A program made the position numbers and the translations under genes. This document shows, in pieces, positions 26,001-38,500 of a DNA stretch of 64,000 nt. The first letter of the stretch is position 1. Every line of letters starts with the position of its first letter. The DNA is from Trogon surrucura (Eukaryota; Chordata; Aves; Trogoniformes; Trogonidae), in contig CM036618.1 in the NCBI GenBank assembly GCA_020746105.1, forward strand, positions 122,685,280 to 122,749,279. Direction: 5' to 3'. The notes under the pieces are model-generated. The model had not been told where the DNA came from and did not search any database. It saw only the letters and a program-made list of their open reading frames with translations.

Positions 26001-29000
26001 TCTGTTTAAAGAAAAAGAAATCAGAGTGAAAGAGAGGTTTCTAGAGTATGCTTTGATCTCAGAAAACCTCCCCCACTACCCTTCCCCCCTCCCCAATAAC
26101 CCTGCATCCTTCACACACTCCCATTCACACTGTACAGTGAAAATATCAGTGTCAGTCCTGCCAACATCAGAAATGGAGGATAAAGCCCTAAGTGAAAGGC
26201 CAGAAGAAACAGCTGTAAGGTGAATTATTTGTCAGCACTGCTGTTTGTTAGATGAAAGTCACAAGAATCTGTATCGCATTGATATTTTAGATCCAACCAG
26301 AGCATTTTTAGAAGTAAAACGGAACTTGGATGTTCCTTATGGGATGTCCTAATGTTACCTTAACTAGGACAAGCTGATGGTATTTTTCATACTGATATTA
26401 CTTTTCATATCTGGTGCTTCAAATATCAACAAAATTGAATATTACTTTTAATGACAAGGCATATGACCTTGGAGAAGATCGCAGCAGTTTTCAAGGGTTT
26501 TTTCGCACCCACCTCTCAGGCAGAAACTGTAGGTGCTGAGTAAGTTTTTAACTGAAAGCAAAAATGATTCCGTGTTCACAAATGTGAACATGTAACTCCT
26601 TCCTTTACCACCAGTGTAATTCTTTCAGCAAATATCAAATCTTGATCTCCAGTGTCACTGTCATAAAGGCTAGTTCTCTATGCTTTTTCTACTTTCTGAT
26701 AGTACATTGTTTTGTGCCCACTGTCAAGCAAAGATTCAATTGAGAAATGTCTCTTTGAAAATGTACTTTAGTGGAACATGGCAACCTAATCAAAATAGCT
26801 GTTTATAGCCTTAGGAGGCAAAAAAGCCAACTGTTAACATTAGATGATTCTACAATTAACATTTGTATGATCTTACATCTTAATGTGAATATATTTGAAT
26901 GCTTTTGGGTGCTGCATAATAAAGAGCCAGTTACTAAACTTAGCAGCACTTCATGTAGATTAGACATTATAATTGATGCTTACAGAATGGAAGCCAGAGA
27001 AATTAATTTTATGTTGCTCCATTTTCACTGGTTTAAATTAAAAAGAGTTACACAAAGGGCCTTTATACCATGGGGGAGAAAAAGTGTGTGTATTCATGGA
27101 TGATCACAATCATGTTTATTTGTTCTTTGGAAGTGAGTGGATGTGTTGTTACTCCTGCCCAGGGTGAGCTCTCCCCAGCTCAGTGCCCTGTGTTGCAATC
27201 TCACTGCATCAGACTTCAGCCTCCTCCAGCATCCCTGGGCTCAGGCACTTTCGCTCTTTCCCTGCCCTCTACTTCTCTTCTCATACACTGATGGCATTAC
27301 AGCCTTGAACAATCCCCCCGTCCCAAACAAAACCAGAACACCACCACTTAAATTGGTTTTTTTTTCAATTCTGTAACCATCCTTTTCCAGCATTAAGACC
27401 TTGGACATACCATGGGTTTTCAGCTCACAATTCATGAGCGATAGTAGAAGTATTTAGTCAGACCTGCTTGAGGAGTAGCCCACACAGCAATCCTCCTTCA
27501 GCTGGCCTACCTAGACAGAGAAACAGCCCAAAAATCCTCATGTACCAGTACGCATTCTTCTGCCTCCCTTCCCTCCCCATCCTTGCTCTTCATGCTTCAT
27601 TCAGTTCTTCCAGAAAGTCAAAATCTGTGCTAACATCTCCTGTTAGGACAGGCTAGAGCAATTTTTCCAGTCAAAGATCTGGCTCTGTGCAGAGAGTTTG
27701 AAAGAGGGAGGGCCTTACCTAGGACAGAAATACCCTCATTTCTTTCTCCAAAGCCTGCTCATGTACCAAAAGCCTTTAATGATCAACCTGGATAGATCTG
27801 CTGGCACTGTGCTCTTCCTTCAGCAGAAGGAATGCCAGCTGAGACATAAGGTACAGCTAATTCATACTAGCGAGACTGAAACTTGTATATTGGGGTAGAT
27901 AACCCAAATCATCCCAATATTATATTATATATGGGAGACAATTTACTGGATAGATGCAAGATCTGAAGCCAAGCAGTGAGATTTACACCTTCAGAACCAG
28001 GAATGTAAATCAGCTGCAGTTGATCAATGAAAGCCCGAAGTAGATGGAGCAGCTCCAGGACTGTATCAGGATACAAAGCTGTTAGCACAAGCACGGATTA
28101 CAGTCTGCGCATCATCTCACCAGGCAGGTACCACAAGCACCAGCTCCTAGAGATGCTCTCATTGACCGTCCCAGCAAAATCAGGAACAGTTTCAGCACAC
28201 TCCAGTATAATTTACTGTGATTAAGGAGGTCCCAAAAGATATCTCCCTCCCTGACAGTGAAGGAATTTAAACCCAGGCTCCCAACCTGGCACTGAAAAGT
28301 GAAGTCGTACTACCACATTATGGACTAAAGGAACAACTTGGGTATCTGACCGCAGAAGAAGAGTCTGTTGTGCCAGATTCAACACTCCAAGATACTCCCT
28401 TCCTACTGTGAAAGGCAAAACCTCATCCTTACCCTTCACATATCCTGCAAAGGTATATCACAGAGGAAGTTTTGTATGTCAATAAAGGACTAACCACCCC
28501 AACCTAGAATTTAACTACAGCACAAATAATTCTAAATCATCACCATCAATGAGCACCGCCAGTGCTAGCATGAAATTCTGTCCTAGCGGCTCCTTGTTAA
28601 GCTGGGCCATACCAAACACTCTAATCTAAAATGACATTTATCAGGAAAGTCATAAAAGCGGGAACTCAAATCATCAATGTTTGATGAAAGGAAGGAATAG
28701 ATAAGATTTCTTTGTGCATGTGGAATCCCTAGTTAAATATTGGCAGAAAAGAGATGCGAAAACAACAGGTAGGGGAAAACCTGTAATCAGGCCTCATTAA
28801 TATTGTAGTTAATTGATTTTCTGCTTGGATTCCAAGGAGTGGTTTGTAGATTAGCACCCATTGGAGAGGCAGAGAGGGAGGGAGATACTCGTAAGAAATC
28901 TGAACTTTTCACTTTTGAAAACAGTGACCATTTTCTTCATAAGTTAGTGTGAAATGGATGCAGTTTTCATAGACTAATTAAAGCATTATTTTTTTTTTTC

Positions 29001-29311
29001 CAACTTTACATGATAAAAAGATAAAAATACCATTTTCACCGTTTGAGACTCCTCCTCTCTTCCTTTTGTTATACCTGGGGAACCATATATTGACAAATCT
29101 GGCATTGCTCATCTCTGTCTATTCACTTGGCCTATATTTGGATGCTTTTTTCATGCAGCAATTCAGATGCTATGACTATGATTCTATGACTAGGGAGACA
29201 TGGAGAGCAGCAAAAATTATTTTCATAGAATGAAAAAGGGCAATAATATCTCAAGTGCTACCCATCATGCCTAAAGAGACATGAACACAGCTTGAACTGC
29301 TCTAAATTCTC

Positions 29312-29400
29312 AAGGTTTGTCTACATAGAGCTGTTTTAATCCAGTTCAGTTAAATCAATAGAGACTTTTATGTGATTGGTACTAAGCTTAAACAAGAGCA
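29312..29400. repeat. Ancient MITE-like DNA transposon remnant
   Basis: The phrase TTTGTCTACATAGAGCTG followed by TTAATCCAGTTCAGTTAAAT and ACTTTTATGTG resembles a short non-autonomous DNA element common in amniotes, whose ends read like TTGTCTACAC…AGTTAAACCGGTGCAACTTTTGTG. The right end is not clear. The match is by eye and from memory, and I do not assign a family name. Confidence 0.4.
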
Positions 29401-32400
29401 CTACAGTGCCGGAAGGGTTGTCCAAGAATATTATCAAAATAAGTCCATCTAAACATACAGATATTCTTAGATGGAATATAGTGGTACTTGTATGGATACA
29501 AGGCAGGTAAAGATGTCCCAAAAGACATCTACCTACCTACTTATAAATGCACCCTCTGAAACACTGTTGGATACCGGGTATGGTAGAGCCTTATCCCTGC
29601 TGCAAAGCCTGCGTGTTTTATTTTCGTCTTTTAGGATATCATTGGAAGAAATCGGAAATCAAGTATGCATGCAAATGCACCCCTCCTACACATATGATAC
29701 TGCTGTGTACATAGGCTGAGTACCGTAGGCAGGCTCTGATGTTACAGGAGTAGGCAGATTAGTATTTATTGCACCTCGAGATAACTTGAGCACTAAATGC
29801 AATTCTCACGATTGATCTCAGAAATCCCACGGGCTGTAGAGCAGGGCTGTCCCGTGGCATCACCCGGTGTCCTGGCTCATTGACCTCCCCACTCAGGGAC
29901 ACTCCTGGTGAGACTGTGCCTTTGTCTCTTCCCCCAAGCTTTATTATCAATGCAAGGAAACACAAACAGAACCACCCCCACAAAACCCCAAGCCTCGATA
30001 TGTCCGTTACATTACTGCTGAATTCATCCTCCAAGTCAAATCCAAGAGCAATGCTGCCTTACACATCTTTTCTAGTGCAAAGTGCACCTTTTTTTTCTTT
30101 TTCCTTCTAAACCCTTTTCCTGTTTATACCCTGCTTCAACAGCTGTGCCTTATTCCCCATTCAACATCCATATTTTCCTCTAAGAGGGGTAATTAATTTA
30201 GAACTGCAGGCAATAAGACGTAGGTGAGAAACCAGCTTTCCTGGTGTTGCCTTTCTTTTCTTAGCAATTAAATGGTGCAATTCTGCCTCACATTTACATG
30301 GGAACAGGGGAATATGCCTACAATCAAAACCAAACTGAGAAAATAATTCCTTTCGATGCTATGCTGACATAATGAAACATGGGGAATTGCAGAAGTCATA
30401 TTCCTCTATTGCAGTATTAATTCGTCATAGGTTCTTAAGTACTAAAAAGTCAAGAACTGACAAAATGTGTCAGTCTTCGCTTAAGCAACCACATGCTTGC
30501 CCCAGTAAATAGTTTCAAGAATTATTTTCAGGAACCTCAGGTGCAGTAGTACTTCTGAGATTTCCCTGACAAAGCAGACCATCCTGTTTGCATTTATTTA
30601 AGCTTTCTGTACCTGCTCACTACTTTGAATCTCAGCCCTTTCTTACCCAAGAGGATGGAGCGAAGAAACCGTATTGATCATATTCGCTATAATGGATCCC
30701 TAGGCTAAAGGGGCTGTCGGCTTAAGTGTTTTGTCTGAACTGGTCTTGGGATGTTTTTTGACCCTTAAAAAGAAACTCCTCCTCTGTGACAGGAAAACAA
30801 AGAGGAGAAACTGGAGAAGACTCTGTGTCGTCCTACTCCGAGTAGGGTTTTAAATCCTCGGTTCTGCAAGGACCCTGAATTGGAGAGATTACTCTCCCTC
30901 ACTGTCTTGGGTTACCCTGGTGCTCACAGCAATCTAGTCCTGATGCTGCAAATGCATGCAGGTATCATGATAGAGTATAGGTGTCCTGAGAACATGTAAC
31001 CAGACACATTTATCATCTCAGTTTAGTGAGACTTGTGCTCATGTTCAATCACCAACCTCAGACTGAGGTCAAAACCTCTTTTGATTTTACTGCATAGAAA
31101 AGCCTTTTCTTAACGATGTAATTAAGTATGCAGAGTAGCTTATTCCATACCCTTCATGCAATGACTGACTTCTGCTAGCCTACTTTTTGCATGATTTCCC
31201 TTTAGAGCTAAAACCCCAGTCATGATGGTGAGAAATACACTACTTTCCCCCCAGCCAATAATGGCACAGCATCGAAAGTATGGAAGTGAACATTCACGCA
31301 TGCAGTGCTTTATCACTGTGAGTCTACTTTGACTCCTCTTTTAGTAAAAACCAGATTATTCCACCTTTCCAACACAGCATATACTCATGCTATATGCATT
31401 GTCTTTTGCAGATGGTATGAGAGAAGCCTTATAGAGATGGACTTGGTGACAAGGCCAAGAGAAAACTACACTTATAGCAAATAAAAGCTTCACTCACAGA
31501 GGATCTCTTGACTCCTAGCAGTGACCTTTGAAGTTGGAAGGACACATGGCCTGGACAGGTAAGGGAATTACATTGCTGATTATTTTGTGGTATTTTTTGC
31601 TGTAAAACATGATTGCACAAAGAAAGCAGTTTGCAAAACTTTGAAACTGGATTTGTCAGCTGTCACAATAGCTAGGGGAAGATTTTAAAATCATAATAGT
31701 TGTTTCTCATCTTTAATGTCTCTAATTAGTTAATGCACATAAAAACCAGCACATCATTACTCTTCCTCTCTCCACTAGAAAAAAGTCAACAAGGAAGAGA
31801 AAACATACAGACCCACTATTTTGTTAGCTCCTCTGAAGAGCCTGGTTCCTGCTTAGTATGCGCTTAGTGACTATGCATTCAAATGAATAATTTAGACCTC
31901 TGATGACAGCTTTTCAAGAGCAGTTTTATCAATGTCAGACAGCTTCCCGTTTTTGACCATATAAACACAAGACAGAAATTACCACTGACATTATTAGTTT
32001 TGGCTCATCTTCTTACTGTTTGGATAGGAAAGCCACCCCCTTTTTTTTTTGCTGTGGTGAATTAGCATCATTACTGTTAGAACTTCCTGATTATACATGC
32101 TGAATCAAATGTATTACCATAAAAGAAAAATACAGAGGCTGTGCCTTGTAGTGACACTGCTAAAGTTGCAAAGCCAGACACTCCTGGGAAATGACAGAAT
32201 TACATTTACACCATCTTAATTTTCAGGTTATTACTTCTGTGTACTTAGGTGCAGACGGCAACCTTAACTGGTAATAACAAGCCTGTTTACAACAGATCCT
32301 GTGATGCCACATTTACACAGATTCTGAAAGCAGAAACCCATCCTTAATCAATGAAGCATTGTTCTTTGTTGGAAAACTTTTGGTGGCTGTTAAACACATG

Positions 32401-35400
32401 TATGAGTTCGTATTATTTTAAGGACTTGTATGTTCAGCTGCATACAGCTGCTCTGCATTCTGGTATTCACACCAATAGCCTTACTGGGGGTACTTTTAAC
32501 TTAAGTACAGTATTTAGCCCTTTTTGTTACAAATGTATGGAGCTAGAGGGTGTAAACAGCTCACCTTGCCCTGCGTGAAATGTCTCAGCTGAATGCGAAA
32601 CCAGCTCCAACCTGGTAAGGATTTTTCCCATGCCTGTGGTTTTTTCGTTATGGCTTACTGGTTCCCTTTGTCAGGGAGGGTATTTGGATTAAAAAGAACT
32701 TTGAGATCTCATGATCAGCTGAAAATATGTCACTAAACACTTGGTATACCCTTCCACATGCTCACAGAGATGCTTTTTCCCTAGCTTTCTCGTTGAACCT
32801 TACTGTTTCATGTTATCAACACAATTTTATGTAGGTGCACACCCTGCATAAGGTGCCAAGCTGTACAGTGTTCTGTTGGATTCAGTAATAAGACAAATTT
32901 AGCAATTTTCTGATTGGAAATAATGCCATTATTCATGTGCCCTTGTACCAACTCCCAAGATAATGCCTGGCTCTCTTGATAATATGACGTTCCTGATGCA
33001 CATTATCTCAGAGGTCAATGCAAACGGAAAGGTGTTACACAACTCTCAAGAACAAATCCTCCAAGGGGATCTCACACAGGCAAAAAATGTTATATCCTAG
33101 TCTTGGCACATCATCTGCTGGGTCCTTACACACTTGAAATATATACAGAACTTTCTTACTTGATGTTACTTATAACCAAGACATCTGCACTTCTTTAATA
33201 TGTTTAAAATATAGTCATTGAGATATCTGGCCACAAGAATGGCCAAGAGCAGTGGACTGATGGGGTAAACTGAGGGAAATATGAGTTTATTCTTATTTTT
33301 GAGGTTACATGGAGGTTTTTATAACAGTTTATGTTACTATGTGAGTAACCTGCTAAGGCAAATACCTAAAGATGGCAATCTAAATCCAGAAGCAGTTGAG
33401 AAACGGTAGTCAGTTTGTATTCAGAATTTTGCTTCCCTTACAGACCCAAATATAAAATTGAGTTTACTTTCTCAGTGGCTTGGTTGCTGTATCTGGAAAT
33501 CATGCATAAAGTCTTCTATTGAAGAGGGTATTGTGAAGAAGCAAAGGCTGAAACTGCATCAGCACAACTGTCTGTGTGAGTGCAGAGAAAGCTGGAGGTG
33601 TGAGAGCTAGTCTTAGAGTAGCTTGGTACCAAAACACACAGTAGCCTGCACCAAGTTCACTGCTGCTGTGGCCAAGCACCCCCGAGCAGCCAACCTTACT
33701 CCTGTATTACAGCCCAGTCACTTGTGTGAGTGCAATGCAGGCACAAGTTGAGGCTGATGCCATCCCAGTGGAAAGGAGAAGCTGTGCAGCTGCAAACAAG
33801 TGTCATGGCCTTGGACAAGGAGCCTTCAGCTAATGAAAGTTAATGGGGTCGAGAGCACCTTCAGGCTTTTCTCCCCATCTCCATATCCATGAGCTTCTTC
33901 ATGTAGCACACTGCATGCAGTTCTGTATGAAAGCTGGTGAGAGCTCAAGATTAAGATATTTGATTTGCCTGCACAGAAAGGACTTGCTGACTCAGTGCAT
34001 AAACCGTGATGAGATCTTGTTTACCAGGCAAGTGTGAGACTAGAAATCAGTCCACTAGAATTGCCGTGACCAGAAATTAGACTCGCTTAGTGAATAAAAT
34101 TCCTTAAGACAAGCTATGCCTCACATCACACCTTTGCATGACAGATTTAACAGTTACTTACTTTCTGCCTTCTCCCAGAATGACCCCTTTAGAGAAAAAC
34201 ATTTATATAGTGCCACTTGTAACAATTCAGGAGAAAGTAATTAAAAAAATATTACCAGGCCTTTCTAATGAGGCACTGACTAATAAAGGCTTTAATTGAA
34301 ATATTGAAAAAATTAAAACAGAAAAATGGAAAAAAAAATACACAAATGTATGCAGCAAGTCACCTGTGCAACATCTTTACCAATTGTTTTTAATGAAGCT
34401 TTGATGGGAGCACTTTTTATTTTCATTATAAATTCCCTCATAAACATCAGTTGTTCCACACTTGCACTGGTCATAGTTCTATAAAATAAGTAAAGAGATT
34501 TTCTTACCAGCACTATGCTGGGAGTTGTCCTGCAAAAGTGATCTGAAGATGAGGTGAGAGGCTTTATGAACCAGAGAGGTAGCAGACACAATAGCAAGAG
34601 TGTGTGAAATTATAGAACAAGGAGAGAAATGGGAGCCAGAGCCTGGTGATTACTAATAGAGCTGGGGAGCTCTGGAAAAGGGAGGGTGGTGGGAGAGAGC
34701 CACAAGTACCTTATACACTCAGTGTATCTCATGCTAATATGCTTCTCTTCAGGTAAAGGGTAGAAAGTCTCAAGGCCCTGCTCATAGAAATCGGTATGGC
34801 CCTGCTGGCTGCAATGGCACTTTCGGCTTATTTAGGCAAGCAAAAGAAAATAAGCCTGATAAAAGCAAAAAAGTGAAAGACTTGTGTCCCTCGTATCTTC
34901 CTTTCAAACCTTGGGGTGTCAAACAAGAGTTGGCAGAAGGATCACCAGCTTGTTGTAGAAGCATCTCTTACATTTGGTGTATGCACATTTTTGTGATGCC
35001 TATTTGGGGAGGCTGGCATTTCTTTTGTTTCCTTCTTCCCCCCTAGTTTTCCATCCGAACAGAAATATCCTCTTGCTAGTGCTCATCCTAGCAAGAATAA
35101 TAGTACATATATTTGCAAGTAGTGGGGCAAAAGAGCTTCAGGCTACTTAGTTATATGCATATATTGCTTGCAATCCACAGAAAGCATGAGGTATCTGCTT
35201 GCTCATAAATCCTCACTCACAAGCTCAGATTTCACCATAACACACTAACCATGTAGTGCACAAACTTGCCTAGCCTTCAGGCAGAGCTATATAGTAAGAT
35301 GTTCATTGCCAGCAGATTAAAATTCAGTTTAACATCTATTTGCCCACACAGAGCTGAACTAGCAGTGAAGCAAGGTGTACGGGGCTCTCTTTAGTGCTCT

Positions 35401-35516
35401 GCTGTGCTATCCTGTCGATCCATAAGCTGATAGTGCTTATTTAAATCTTGGCAAAGCAGGTATAAAAGACAGAAATTGCTACAGTTGTGCCTAGGCTGGG
35501 AGGCAGAGGTGTCTTG

Positions 35517-35533
35517 GCACACCCCCTGGTGCT
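35517..35533 (-). promoter_or_regulatory. CTCF-like motif
   Basis: On the minus strand the sequence AGCACCAGGGGGTGTGC keeps the core CACCAGGGGG of the CTCF consensus, with mismatches on both sides of it. It lies roughly midway between the presumed PLCB4 promoter and the PLCB1 3' end. A motif match alone does not show binding. Confidence 0.3.
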
Positions 35534-38500
35534 AATGCCCCAGGATTTGGGATGTGAGGCCGGTCACAGCCCCAGGTAGCATGTGACAACCACAGGCAAG
35601 CCCTCTGAACCCAAAAGAATGGGTTTGTTAGAAAGAAATCTTCTTCTGACAAGGGAAATATGTAATTGATATTAAAAACAAAAAAATAATTTTAAAAAAT
35701 AGTAATTGGGATTTTAAGTTTTGAAGGCACAGAGGTACACAGCTATAGTTGACTTTCATTGCAATCTAATTCAAACTGGAGTTTTAAGAGCCCCACTCTT
35801 TGTGCAGATCTTTCTTTCAAGTAATTCAAAGAAAGATGGGGACTAAGTTGCATTTAAAGCTCGGCAACAACTCATTCACCCACACATCCCACACGTTTGG
35901 TGGACAAGCTCTCATAGCATTCTATTTGTCTCCACCTTTCTGATTTAAGCAATGGCAGATCTTTTCTAGGAAACCAACATACTTTAACTAGTGCTGAATT
36001 TGAAATAACAAAAGCAGCTGTTTTTTCAAGGAAAACAATCCATTAAAGTTACCAGCTTAAAATTATATGTTCAAAGTTCATCTACTGGAGTGAATCCTCC
36101 CTAAAAACAAAGAATATGCGTATAATTTGAACGACTGCCATTCAGAGTCAGACAGAGTAGAAAAGAGGCTACATGCTCTTCAAGCTCTAACCCCAAGTCT
36201 GAACTGCTTCCACAGTCTCAGTGCAGCTGGAGGTCTTTTGCTAAATCTATCAGCAGCAAAACAGTGAACAACCGGGAAATATGAAAGTGGCGTGATTAGA
36301 TTTCAGACTTCAAATCCTGGAAACGGGAGTGGAGCAGCTCGCCACCCATTTGAAACCAAAGGCTAATCTCAAGAAGCATCACAAACCTGGCCAGAAAAAA
36401 AGATGTCACTGAGTAGTTGCATTTCTATTTGAAAGTGTAAAAAAGCCAAAACTCTATTTAATTGTACTTTTGAGAGAGAGCTCATAGCAGCTACACATTG
36501 GATTTGAAACTGAAACATTGTGTTCTTGTTCGTTTTCCAAGTATCTAAGTGTTGCACTTCAGGGTGATTTTTAAAAAAACATTGGTGAAATCTAGCAAAG
36601 CTTTTGCAATGGTTTCACTGAAGCAGTGCTTCTGGGGTAGTGAGGTTATGGCACATTTTCTGAAGGATAGATTAAAGTATTGTGTTGAACTATCCACAAG
36701 TGCCAAATCCTACTGGCATTCTACATTATCTAAGTTTATGCTTCTGTTCTGGAAAAGAAAAAAGCACTCAATTTTGAAAACTTTGGTTATTTATCCTTTA
36801 GAGTCTCAAAACCACTCCGTGTTTCTGAAGTGGATATTGAAAAAGGTGCTACTCTGTTCCAAGGATCCTCAGTTTCTCATGAAATCAATGCTATGTGCTA
36901 GTTACCCTGCCCATCCTTGAAAAATCAAGTGATAAGTCTTTCTGGCATTTATGTTCATTCTCCAGATAACACTGTATAGAGCTGGTAAGCAAAGCAAGCT
37001 TATATGTGTCTGGAGATGCTTATAAGAGGATTGTGGCGTTGTGTAGATAAAGCCTCTAACTCCACATTAATATAGTGGTAAAAGAAATGAGCTGCCACAA
37101 ATTGTGGAGTACAAGGTACTCCTTGCATTAGCATTTCTGAGCTGAAGGAATGTTATCAAGATTTAGGTGGCGTAATGTTCTGCATTCTATTAAAAAAGTA
37201 TCATTTTCAGAGAACATTTAATATAAATCCTTTCTACTGATTCCCTGCAGGAATAAGATGGCCTAGTACCAAAGCCTGGATTTATTCAATAAAGCAGATA
37301 TTTTTCCTTTAAAATGTAGGCAGGGCACCTATTTCTACCATGTCGATGGTTCAGCTGCCACTGCACAAATATTCCTTTGTATCCAAGGAGTACCTGGGCG
37401 CTACTGCGTGTCCTTATGTACAATGGTCTCCATTCACGTGCCTTGCGACAAAGAGCAAACACGGACACAAATTGCTAAACACACAGCAACTTCACAAACT
37501 CCCACAGACACACCATTTTTCCCCCACCAGGATTTTCATGTAGCAACCTGTTAGCAGGCATGCGAAGGAAGTCAAAACAAGAGCAAGATTTGCTGCCTTG
37601 GCTCTTCCCTTTGCAGCCTTGCAGAAGGGAAAGGAGAAAAATCAGGGTCCTCGTAACCTGTAACACGTCAGTACAGCTTTACCCATTCCCTTAATCTGCT
37701 TTTGCTTCTCATTTATCAGTCCTGCCTCAGCAAAACACTGTGCCACAGACACACAATAACCTCTCTCATTCACTGTATGGTGTGACCAGGATTACAAAAG
37801 CCCCTTAACACCCATCAAACCCCCCATGGTTTGGGACATGTCACACAGCTGGGGCAACCCAGCAGATCTTCTGAATCTGGTCCGAGTCAGAGGCTCCCAC
37901 TGCCAATGCACGTCAGGGATGGCCCTTGGGGTGATCTAAAATAACACGTCTGTAGGCTGAGTAAGTCTTATTTATCAGCATCCCAGCGGGTGCTGACCCG
38001 CTGACAAATTCCAGCCCTGAATTAGGCACACGAGGTGCCCCGCTGGGGTCAGGGAGACCATTCAGCTGAGCAAGGCTTACGCACATGAACTGCAACTGAA
38101 GCTTCTACTAATTGTAATGAGAGCAGACTTGGCCCAAAGGAAGGGATGTACCAAAAGCATCGAAGAGGATTCTCAGGACGGGAATTGTGTCCTTGTGTGC
38201 ATTTACCTGTAGAATACACTCTAAATATAGGTACATAATAGAAGCGATACAGAAGCACTGATGGCAGCCAGGCAATATAGCTATCATCTAGCACACTGGC
38301 TGTCTGATTCTTTTCCTACAACCAGTCGGCTGTTCTATAGCCCCTCTTCAACTTGGCATCTTATATCAGTGCAACAAATTTTTCCAAAGGAGACTTCCCA
38401 CTGACCGTGCATCAAAAGCCTGCTTTATGAAAGAAGCTGCGATGCTGCTTCCGATACAGTGATCGGAAATAGGGAGAGAAATACAACTCAGGAACTCAGA

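Noticed and set aside
29160-29200. CR1-like tail (tatgattctatgac)
   Set aside because: Only a few bases resemble the CR1 terminal repeat, and the expected upstream CR1 3' sequence is absent.
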